NCBI GenBank assembly: GCA_905480545.1
Contig: CAJQQR010000170.1
Span: forward strand, 1 to 33,043
Direction: 5' to 3'
Source of the DNA: an uncultured Pirellulaceae bacterium
Lineage (GTDB): Bacteria; Planctomycetota; Planctomycetia; Pirellulales; Pirellulaceae
Length of the DNA: 33,043 bases
Under the pieces are notes generated by a model. The model was not told the DNA's origin and ran no database searches. It saw only the letters and a list, made by a program, of their open reading frames with translations. A program made the position numbers and the translations under genes. This document shows positions 18,127-25,333 of the stretch, piece by piece (position 1 is the first letter of the stretch; every line of letters begins with the position of its first letter).

Positions 18127-19059
18127 CTAAAACCAACTGTTGCCAAACATTGACCGGAGGGCCGTGTTTAATTTCCGAAAGTCGATTTCGGGAATTTGCA
18201 ACGAATCCAAACTTGTATTTGCATCGCCGTTCAGGATTTCGATCCATTGATAAACGGCACTGTTGATACGGACTTTGGCGCAATCCAAGACGCGCAGGTC
18301 TTCAGCATTGCCTGCCATCGCTTCGGAATCATCCGGCAATGAAAGGTTATGGACTTCGATTAGAACTCGATACAAACTTGCTTCTGCATCGCCGGAATCG
18401 TAGGCTGCTGTTTCCCAAACGTTATCCAGTTCTTCTTGAATTAAAGCCAAAGTGTCTGTAGCGACTCCGATTTGATCTAACCAACCCATTTCAGTTTGGA
18501 TCAACTGCTTTGTCTCAAAATCATTGGCGACAACCACGTTGGGTTCGAGAGCCTCGAAAATTGAAACGGGCTCAGCTTTGGGAAGGACAATGCTCGGTTT
18601 AAAACTGGCGGATTGAAATTTTTGATCGTCTGAATTGACGAAGGATGCCTCGGCCTTGAGTTTCGACTGTTTGGTTAACCAGCCGTTTTCGGGAATGATT
18701 GGAAATGAAAACGCCGAGATTGTTTGCCCAAAATCCAAAAGCATACGCCATGCACCAATTTGTTTGGGAGCAACAGATGCCAGGCCATCCTTTTCCGCTG
18801 GCGGCAGGATAGCAACGAACACGTTCGGAGTGCAGGATGGCCGAAGCAGTTTTGCAGGTGCGAATTTTTTGATTGGATTCATTTGGACGAGACGAATTCG
18901 CTTTCGAACTGGTGTGAAATCCTTAAGTTCAGGCACAACCATTTCAGCGCTGCGGATTCGTGTCGCATCATTTTTGATCAGGAACAAGCATCCGATCAGC
19001 ATCAAGCAGACTAAATAAATCCCAAAAAACATCGGAACACCCGATGAATGCGTTTTCAT
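18127..19059 (-). CDS. Hypothetical membrane-anchored protein
   Basis: 310 residues. The start is supported by GGAG 8 nt before the ATG. An N-terminal transmembrane helix (about 10-28) follows a short n-region, and the rest is predicted extracytoplasmic: a basic stretch (about 45-75), a middle part with many Ser/Lys/Glu, and a C-terminal half with helices rich in Glu/Leu/Asp (IQEELDNVWETAAY, YRVLIEVHNLSLP). I do not recognise a family. It converges with the DUF1559 gene, with 126 nt between the stops, and is followed in genomic order by another unknown minus-strand gene. Coding character is judged from a continuous frame, plausible codon use and the ribosome binding site. Confidence 0.75.
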   Translation of the reverse strand: MKTHSSGVPMFFGIYLVCLMLIGCLFLIKNDATRIRSAEMVVPELKDFTPVRKRIRLVQMNPIKKFAPAKLLRPSCTPNVFVAILPPAEKDGLASVAPKQIGAWRMLLDFGQTISAFSFPIIPENGWLTKQSKLKAEASFVNSDDQKFQSASFKPSIVLPKAEPVSIFEALEPNVVVANDFETKQLIQTEMGWLDQIGVATDTLALIQEELDNVWETAAYDSGDAEASLYRVLIEVHNLSLPDDSEAMAGNAEDLRVLDCAKVRINSAVYQWIEILNGDANTSLDSLQIPEIDFRKLNTALRSMFGNSWF

Positions 19060-19245
19060 CTTGTTTTCTCCAAAAACGGCAGCAGCCTATCGAGCAAAAA
19101 TTGAACGTCGTGTTTGAAATAGATCGACCAATTGTGCTGTCAGTCAGAAAACAAATTCCGTTAAAAAAAGCGGGTCAGGAAATTTACCGTCGTTCGTTAC
19201 GGATATTCCGCCTTTGCATAAGAAGCAACCGCCGGCCATGATTCG

Positions 19246-19722
19246 CTAGAACTGATGTCCAGATTCGACAGCAAAGTCAAGCTTTGGCTGGACCTCATCG
19301 GCGTTCAGAGTTCTCGCCAACTCAAACCCATTGATCGTCAACGAAAACTCACGCAACATTTGGTGCATAACATAACCACCGAAACATAGCCTTCGAAAGC
19401 CTTCAACAAATCGGATCGTTTGTTCCGGGTCTTCCTTACGTTTAAATGCGAGAAAATGATCCGGTTCGTATTCGACATGAACCGAAACAAACCGATCAAC
19501 TGAGTCAAACGCGTTTTTTTTACCAAGAATTTCAATGACGCCCCTGTCTTTGGCGGCAAACAAAATCGCTTTTGATTCAAGTGATAACTCGATTTCAGGT
19601 GGATCACGTTGGGAAAGCGACCGACTACAGATTCGTGCCAGTCCCAAAATCGTCGCCGCACCATCGGCAAGATCATCCCATTTCAGTCCGTCTTCATCGT
19701 CAGCTTTAAATCGAGGCAGCAT
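19246..19722 (-). CDS. Hypothetical cytoplasmic protein
   Basis: 158 residues, no signal peptide or membrane helix. It has an acidic N-terminus (KADDEDGLKWDDLADGAATILGLARIC), an ESKAILFAAKDRGVIEI strand-helix segment, and a C-terminal YVMHQMLREFSLTINGFELAR helix. The text resembles small planctomycete-conserved proteins, but I cannot name a family or function. It is separated by 186 nt from the next minus-strand gene (18127-19059), so an operon is possible but not shown. It is divergent from the membrane protein gene at 20058. Confidence 0.7.
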   Translation of the reverse strand: MLPRFKADDEDGLKWDDLADGAATILGLARICSRSLSQRDPPEIELSLESKAILFAAKDRGVIEILGKKNAFDSVDRFVSVHVEYEPDHFLAFKRKEDPEQTIRFVEGFRRLCFGGYVMHQMLREFSLTINGFELARTLNADEVQPKLDFAVESGHQF

Positions 19723-20057
19723 ATCTCTCAGAATGTATGTCCGGTTTGGAATTCAAAAAATCAATTCACGTTGTCATCTTATTTTATCCTAGGTTGCCGA
19801 TGCCACCCTGTCGTTCGTCGTTAACGCGGAACGGTAAATGACTTCACGATGCCTACGGTTTTATGGCCGGAAACCGGAATTTACAACCTCGCTGTACTCC
19901 CAATCCAATCGAATCGACCACCAATCCTTCGTTTTCCGAATCAGCGGAAACACTACAAAGTAGTAAACATTCGTTGACCCCGATTCGGAGCGGTAATAGA
20001 CTACAAGTTCCATGAGATGGGACGTCAGAATCTAATATTTTAACGAACGACCGGTAC
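19723..20057. other. Divergent intergenic region with two adjacent inverted repeats
   Basis: 335 nt between the minus-strand hypothetical gene and the plus-strand membrane protein gene, with no convincing ORF. Two inverted repeats lie next to each other at 19931-19951 (TTTCCG / CGGAAA, loop AATCAG) and 19952-19964 (ACTAC / GTAGT, loop AAA). Neither is followed by a T-run, so regulatory sites are more likely than terminators. No clear promoter hexamers were found. Confidence 0.45.
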
Positions 20058-20714
20058 GTGCAGCTTTTTGATCCTTTACATTTTGTGATTGGCGTCGGCC
20101 CATTGGCGGTTTATCTCCTGCTGATCGGAATCCTCAATTACTCGCGCAAGCCGTTTATCACGACCGGTGGTCGCGATGCGTCGGCGCTCAGTGTTGCCAT
20201 TGCTGGACTTGTGATTGTGGGTCCAATGGAACTGTTTATGCCGCCGGCCGCTGCAGATCGTTTTGCGGGCTTTGTATGGTTACTACTTCTGATGTTTTAC
20301 GGACTTTGCGTCTCGTTGGTCATTTTGCTGATGCGCCCCCGGCTCATCATTTACAATGTGACGATCGATCAATTACGACCGTTGTTGATGAAAATAGTTC
20401 ATGAAATTGACAAAGAGAGCCGCTGGGCCGGCGACAGCCTAACGATGCCAAGTTTGAAAATTCAATTGCATGTTGAGACCTCGCCATTGCGGCATGTGCA
20501 GCTTGTTTCGTCTGGCCCCAATCAAAACCTTGACGGTTGGCAAGTCTTGGAGGCGAGGCTTTCAGAGGCATTGAAACCGATCCGCTCCACGCGAAATCCA
20601 GTTGGCTTGGGAATGATCATTGTGGCAGGGCTAATGGGAATGACATGTACAATTTGGATGCTTTCCAATCCAGATTCAGTTGCGCAATCACTTTCAGAAA
20701 TGCTGCGGTTGTAG
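20058..20714 (+). CDS. Hypothetical membrane protein with four predicted helices
   Basis: 218 residues from a GTG at 20058 with no Shine-Dalgarno sequence; the start is therefore uncertain. Hydrophobic helices are seen at about 9-27, 43-61, 71-93 and 183-201. Between the third and fourth lies a ~90-residue soluble part (LIIYNVTIDQLRPLLMKIVHEIDKES and following) that, with the short N-terminus, is probably cytoplasmic. The loop begins like a small alpha/beta domain. I do not recognise a family. It stands alone, 269 nt before the MoxR operon in the same direction, and a strong hairpin terminator separates the two. Confidence 0.75.
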   Translation: MQLFDPLHFVIGVGPLAVYLLLIGILNYSRKPFITTGGRDASALSVAIAGLVIVGPMELFMPPAAADRFAGFVWLLLLMFYGLCVSLVILLMRPRLIIYNVTIDQLRPLLMKIVHEIDKESRWAGDSLTMPSLKIQLHVETSPLRHVQLVSSGPNQNLDGWQVLEARLSEALKPIRSTRNPVGLGMIIVAGLMGMTCTIWMLSNPDSVAQSLSEMLRL

Positions 20715-20914
20715 AACAGCACAAATGGGTTTAGATGTGATTCATGTCAAACACCGAAGATCACCGCACAGCATAAGAGGTTGATTCAAAAATTGAAACC
20801 AAATTGGATCAGCAATCGAACAAAACAACGACCTCCTAATTGGCTCTTCGGCCGATTTTGGGGTATGCCTAGAGCAGAATGTTTCTACTAAAATAGAATG
20901 TGAAATTCAACCTT

Positions 20915-20945
20915 AGCCGGGCGCACTCGTTCGGCTTATTTTTTT
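20915..20945 (+). terminator. Strong intrinsic-terminator-like hairpin just upstream of moxR
   Basis: AGCCGGGCG (20915-20923) pairs with CGTTCGGCT (20928-20936) over nine positions, including two G-U wobbles, with a CACT loop. TA and then seven T follow (20939-20945). This is a textbook Rho-independent terminator. It lies 201 nt after the membrane protein stop and ends 38 nt before the moxR ATG, so it could end the upstream transcript or act as an attenuator in a moxR leader. Confidence 0.65.
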
Positions 20946-20983
20946 GCAAGATTTGACACAACGCGGAAACGATTTAAAGAAAA

Positions 20984-21967
20984 ATGTCCTCACAAATTGA
21001 AGATCAAATCGCAACCCATGTTCAGCTCTGTACGCAGTTGCGTGACGAAATTGGTCGATTGCTCGTCGGTCAAGAGAAGATGGTCACCAGCTTGCTAACT
21101 GGACTGTTGACCGGCGGCCATATCTTATTGGAAGGCTTGCCCGGATTGGCCAAGACATTAGCGGTTCAAAGTCTGTCTGAGGCGATTCACACTGATTTTT
21201 CGCGAATTCAGTTTACGCCAGATATGCTTCCAGCGGATGTGATTGGGACGCAAATTTTCAATCCGAAAGAAGCAACGTTTTCCGTAAAAAAAGGACCCAT
21301 TTTTTCTAACCTGGTGCTTGCTGACGAAATCAATCGTGCCCCTGCCAAGGTCCAAGCTGCACTACTCGAGGCAATGCAAGAGCGCCAGGTTACCATCGGA
21401 GGCGAAACATTTTGTTTCGAGGAACCGTTTCTCGTTTTGGCAACCCAAAACCCGATCGAACAGGAAGGTACATACCCATTACCCGAGGCCCAAATTGATC
21501 GCTTTATGATGAAAATCATCATCGACTATCCGACAAAAGATGAGGAGAGAAAAGTCGTTGAGCGGATGTCAGGCGGACGCCCGATTCCGAAAGTCAAACA
21601 AGTCGCCACTCCCGAACAAATTCTCGAAGCCAGATCGGTAGTGGAAAAAATCTGGGTCGATGAAAAAGTCCGAGACTACGTTGTTGACCTCGTTCGAGCC
21701 ACACGTAATCCTGCCGAGTGTGGAATTACCGGCCTTGATTCGATGATTGAATCTGGAGCCAGTCCCCGTGCATCAATCTTTCTAATCAAGGCGGCCAAGG
21801 CCAATGCCTTTTTACAGGGGCGAGGTTACGTCACGCCACATGATTGCAAAAGCATTGCACCCGAAGTGTTGCGCCATCGGATGGTACTGACATTCGAAGC
21901 CGAAGCCGAAGGCAAATCTCCGGATGACATTGTAAAAAAGATTCTCGACAACGTTCCAGTGCCGTAA
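20984..21967 (+). CDS. moxR: MoxR family AAA+ ATPase
   Basis: 327 residues, normal length for the family. Walker A GLPGLAKT (51-58), Walker B LVLADE (110-115) followed by INRAPAKVQAALLEAMQE, sensor-1 Asn156 in LATQNPIEQEGTYPLPEAQIDRF, and the lid domain with ESGASPRASIFLIKAAKA. MoxR ATPases act with VWA-domain partners, probably remodelling or inserting cofactors into target complexes. This one heads an operon with DUF58 and Bat-type VWA genes, the standard context. Cytoplasmic. The region between the upstream hairpin terminator and the ATG is only 38 nt. No Shine-Dalgarno sequence beyond a weak A/G-rich stretch. Confidence 0.95.
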   Translation: MSSQIEDQIATHVQLCTQLRDEIGRLLVGQEKMVTSLLTGLLTGGHILLEGLPGLAKTLAVQSLSEAIHTDFSRIQFTPDMLPADVIGTQIFNPKEATFSVKKGPIFSNLVLADEINRAPAKVQAALLEAMQERQVTIGGETFCFEEPFLVLATQNPIEQEGTYPLPEAQIDRFMMKIIIDYPTKDEERKVVERMSGGRPIPKVKQVATPEQILEARSVVEKIWVDEKVRDYVVDLVRATRNPAECGITGLDSMIESGASPRASIFLIKAAKANAFLQGRGYVTPHDCKSIAPEVLRHRMVLTFEAEAEGKSPDDIVKKILDNVPVP

Positions 21968-22043
21968 CACGTTTTGGACTGGCCGTATTAAGGGCGAACG
22001 AAAACAGTTCTGTCGATTTCTTTCTTCATTTCAATTATCGATT

Positions 22044-23048
22044 ATGCTTGCTGCTGACATCATCAAACGTGTCAAGGAAATTCAGGTCAACACCGGCCGA
22101 CAGGTGGCCGATGTGCTTGCAGGCCAATATGAATCGGTTTTCAAGGGTGGTGGAATTGAGTTTGACGAAGTTCGACCCTACATTCCCGGCGACGAAATCA
22201 GGACCATCGATTGGAATGTGACCGCGAGGATGGGACAACCATTCGTAAAGCGATTTGTCGAAGAGCGGCAATTGACCCTCATGCTAATGGCTGACATCTC
22301 CGCGTCGCAAGATTTTGGCTCTGTCGATCGCTCCAAACGTGAAGCCGTTGCTGAACTTTGTGCGCTGCTGGCCTTTTCTGCAACATTCAATGACGACAAA
22401 GTCGGATTAACGCTCTTTCATGGTGACATTGAGCAATTTATTCCACCGCGAAAGGGTCAAAAACATGCGCTTCGTGTCGTTCGCGAAGTCCTGGCACATG
22501 GTCGCACAATCGGAATTAAAAAGATTGACTCGAACCCAACGGAATTGACGTCCAGTTCAATCGCCAGCCGATTTCGCCATTGGTTGCCGTTCTTCAAAAG
22601 AAAGAACTCACGCTCCCGGTTCCGTACCAGTCGCCAGTCAACCAACATCGCCGGAGCGGTCGAATTCCTTCTTAACGTTTCCAATCGCAAGTCAGTTTGC
22701 TTTGTGGTGAGCGATTTCTATGACGAAAACTACCTGCGGGTCCTCCAAAGTGCCAACCGTAAACACGATGTCATTGCGGTCATGGTCACCGACCCACGGG
22801 AATTAGAAATCCCCAATTCAGGATTAATGAACTTAACCGATGCGGAAACGGGCAAATCAGTTTTGGTGGACACCTCATCTGCAAAAGTGCGAGATCGTTT
22901 TCGTCAAAATGCGATCAGCCGTATCGAGAATGTTGAGCGTGAATTGCGTTCATCAAAAATTGATTTTGTTCACATCGATTGCTCAAAATCGGTCGTCGAT
23001 CCGTTAGCCAAGTTTTTTCGCATGCGAGAACAAAGGCGACGGCGATGA
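22044..23048 (+). CDS. DUF58 domain protein (VWA-like partner of MoxR)
   Basis: 334 residues. The DUF58 signature P-G-D-E-I-R-x-I-D-W lies at 48-57. A degenerate VWA fold follows, with a MIDAS-type D84-I-S86-A-S88 and a second strand SVCFVVSDFYDE. DUF58 proteins are encoded beside MoxR across bacteria and are thought to be the cytoplasmic link between ATPase and membrane VWA proteins. A ~35-residue insertion rich in Arg/Lys/Ser (about 175-205) interrupts the central part. The gene starts 76 nt after moxR. Its stop codon overlaps an ATG of the next gene in ATGA at 23045-23048, which points to translational coupling. Confidence 0.93.
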   Translation: MLAADIIKRVKEIQVNTGRQVADVLAGQYESVFKGGGIEFDEVRPYIPGDEIRTIDWNVTARMGQPFVKRFVEERQLTLMLMADISASQDFGSVDRSKREAVAELCALLAFSATFNDDKVGLTLFHGDIEQFIPPRKGQKHALRVVREVLAHGRTIGIKKIDSNPTELTSSSIASRFRHWLPFFKRKNSRSRFRTSRQSTNIAGAVEFLLNVSNRKSVCFVVSDFYDENYLRVLQSANRKHDVIAVMVTDPRELEIPNSGLMNLTDAETGKSVLVDTSSAKVRDRFRQNAISRIENVERELRSSKIDFVHIDCSKSVVDPLAKFFRMREQRRRR

Positions 23049-24208
23049 GAATGATTTACTTTGCAAATTCGACAGCACGACCCTTGCCCGGTGAAAAGGA
23101 GACCCAGCTCGAGGGTGCTGTTTCGTTTCATATGAATCGTTGTCTTGCCTGTCTTTTCATCACAGTCGTTTTCGGATTATGGCAACAGGAAATCGTTGCC
23201 CATGAAACAAAACGGACCATCGGCCCGGTGACAACAATTGTCACACTCATGCCCGAAAAACCGGTGATTGGCGACACCCTGCAATTGACAATCGAAGTCA
23301 CTGCAGAAAAAGACGTCGAAGTCTTGATGCCGGAATTCGGAGAAGCATTAAGGCAACTTCAGATTATTGATTTCTCACCCAAGGAACGATTGAGTGCATC
23401 GGGTGAATCGATTTTCACGCAAAGTTATAAACTTCGATCACCACCGTCAGGCGAGCATTTTGTGCCGCCGATTTTGATCGAATTTATTGATCGACGTCCT
23501 GGTGAACAAGAGTCGCCGGATGGAGAGGATGCATACACACTGGAGACGGATCGGATAAATTTCACTGTTGCATCAGTCGTTGTTGCCGATGCGGCAGCCG
23601 AATTGCGTCCACCCCTTCTCGATACGATCGATCGAAGTTTAGTCGATGACGATTTGACCTTCCCCATTTGGACGTATTTGGGTGTCGCTGTCGGCACCCT
23701 CCTTTTCGGTGCCGCTGCAACCTACCTTTTCAGGCTTTATCAGCGCAAAGCAATGCTTAAGAGTGCTTACGAAATCGCAAAGCGAAAACTTGATCGTTTG
23801 GTTGACAAAAAACTTCCTGAAATCGGTAGAGTTGGAGAATTTTATGTAGAACTTACGCGTGTCATTCGCCAATACCTTGAAAACCGGTTCGAGTTGCGTG
23901 CACCGGATTTAACGACCGAAGAGTTTCTGGAGACCGTCGCCGATTCAGCAGAGCTTTCGAACGATCACAAGAAGCTATTGCGAGAATTTCTCCGCCATGC
24001 AGACTTGGTAAAGTTCGCGGGCGTGGAACCGTCCGAAAATGACATTAACGAATCCGTTTCAAAAGCAACAACGTTCTTGAATGAGACAAGCCAAAATTCG
24101 CCGCTGATGTTCGACCCCGAACAATCTTCGCGACGCAGCGAGGTTCCAGAAGCAACTCATTCTCCGGTCAGCAAATCCATGGCAAATAGCGAGGTACGAA
24201 ATGGGTGA
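23045..24208 (+). CDS. BatD/DUF4381-like single-pass membrane protein
   Basis: 387 residues if translation starts at the ATG overlapping the DUF58 stop (23045). A second ATG at 23132 (codon 30) directly precedes a good signal peptide ending near IVA-HE, so the true start may be there. The extracytoplasmic part (about 50-190) is beta-rich, with the P-V-I-G-D-T-L-Q-L-T-I-E-V start typical of BatD-like domains. A transmembrane helix follows at about 206-230. The cytoplasmic tail carries the segment YVELTRVIRQYLENRFELRAPDLTTEEFL, which I recall from DUF4381-type proteins of MoxR/VWA operons. The last ~40 residues are Ser/Glu-rich. The stop overlaps the next start by 8 nt. Probably a scaffold linking MoxR/DUF58 to periplasmic Bat proteins. 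Confidence 0.8.
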   Translation: MRMIYFANSTARPLPGEKETQLEGAVSFHMNRCLACLFITVVFGLWQQEIVAHETKRTIGPVTTIVTLMPEKPVIGDTLQLTIEVTAEKDVEVLMPEFGEALRQLQIIDFSPKERLSASGESIFTQSYKLRSPPSGEHFVPPILIEFIDRRPGEQESPDGEDAYTLETDRINFTVASVVVADAAAELRPPLLDTIDRSLVDDDLTFPIWTYLGVAVGTLLFGAAATYLFRLYQRKAMLKSAYEIAKRKLDRLVDKKLPEIGRVGEFYVELTRVIRQYLENRFELRAPDLTTEEFLETVADSAELSNDHKKLLREFLRHADLVKFAGVEPSENDINESVSKATTFLNETSQNSPLMFDPEQSSRRSEVPEATHSPVSKSMANSEVRNG

Positions 24209-25271
24209 GTTGCAACTTCGTGATCCGTGGTTTTTGCTAATTGCGATTTTATGTTTGCCGATTGCCTGGTTGATGCTTCGGTCGAAATCCTCGGTCGCGA
24301 TCTCTTCCGTATCAAGCTTTAACGGTCTTCCAAAATCGCTTCGAGCAAGGACAACCTTTGTCCCCGCCGTCTTAATGTGCTTATCAATTGTCTTAGCCGC
24401 AATCGCACTCGCGCGTCCGCAAACTCCTGACGCGACTTCAAAAATTTCACGCGAAGGGATTGCGATAATGATGGCCATTGATCGATCGAGTTCCATGAAC
24501 GCACGGGATCTGGAAGAAGACTTTCTGAACGTCAATCGATTAGAAGTGGTCAAAAGTGTGATCCATTACTTCGTGACGGGGAAGGACAAAGATCAATTCT
24601 CTGCATTATTATCGACCGGGAACTCAACTTCGAACGTTAAGTCTGGACGCCCCGACGACATGATTGGAGTCATCTCATTTGCCAAGTACGCCGACAGCAT
24701 TTGTCCCTTGACACTTGATCACGGCAACATGCTGGCGACCGTTGACGAGATCGAATTAGCATCAGGCGAAGAGAACGGCACATCAATTGGTGAAGGGCTT
24801 GGGCTCGCCGTTGAACGCCTGCGGCAAACCGAAATCGAATCGAAGATCGTAATTTTATTGACTGACGGTGTGAGCATTTCGGGCGAATTACCTCCGATGA
24901 AGGCCGGTGATTTTGCGGCCAGTGAAAACATCAAAGTTTACTGCATCGGTGCAGGAACGAACGGTTACGCATCAGTTCCAGTCCCCGACGGCTTTGGAAA
25001 TATCAGCCTGCGAGCAACGAAGGTTGAGATCGATGAGCAAACCCTTAAAGCGATTGCTGAAAAGACTGGCGGCAGATACTTTCGCGCCACGGACAAAGAT
25101 TCGTTGAAAGCGATTTATGAAGAAATAGACAAGCTAGAACGAACCGAAGTTTCTGAATTTCGCTTTTTAAATTTCGAAGAGCATTTTCACATTTTCGCCT
25201 TACTCGCATTGATTTTTTCTACGCTCAGTATCGTCCTTCAACGCTCGGTATTTCGCACAACAAATGACTGA
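24201..25271 (+). CDS. batA: BatA-like membrane VWA protein
   Basis: 356 residues starting at the ATG that overlaps the preceding gene (ATGGGTGA). N-terminal helices at about 9-26 and 52-71 end in ALARPQ, the typical BatA junction. The VWA domain follows, with MIDAS D94-R-S96-S-S98, a GTSIGEGLGLA loop and the LLTDGVS strand. It carries an insertion of about 40 residues after the MIDAS (EDFLNVNRLE to SGRPDD) that is absent from most BatA proteins I know. A C-terminal helix lies at about 331-348. With an Arg/Ser-rich loop between the two first helices in the cytoplasm, the VWA domain would face the periplasm. The expected role is as a metal-dependent protein-binding partner of MoxR. A 62-nt gap follows before the BatB::BatC gene. 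Confidence 0.88.
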   Translation: MGELQLRDPWFLLIAILCLPIAWLMLRSKSSVAISSVSSFNGLPKSLRARTTFVPAVLMCLSIVLAAIALARPQTPDATSKISREGIAIMMAIDRSSSMNARDLEEDFLNVNRLEVVKSVIHYFVTGKDKDQFSALLSTGNSTSNVKSGRPDDMIGVISFAKYADSICPLTLDHGNMLATVDEIELASGEENGTSIGEGLGLAVERLRQTEIESKIVILLTDGVSISGELPPMKAGDFAASENIKVYCIGAGTNGYASVPVPDGFGNISLRATKVEIDEQTLKAIAEKTGGRYFRATDKDSLKAIYEEIDKLERTEVSEFRFLNFEEHFHIFALLALIFSTLSIVLQRSVFRTTND

Positions 25272-25333
25272 ATTTCAATTGCAACTAAATTACTACTTCG
25301 AATATTAACCTTCAATTATTTTGAAGATGATTC

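Noticed and set aside
20953..20958. Perfect TTGACA as -35 box of moxR
   Set aside because: No acceptable -10 hexamer at 15-19 bp, and transcription would begin at or inside the start codon; kept only as a remark.
24059..24553. Minus-strand frame of 164 codons across the overlap of two Bat genes
   Set aside because: Antisense to two well-supported genes; the sequence reads as the reverse of conserved VWA coding sequence.
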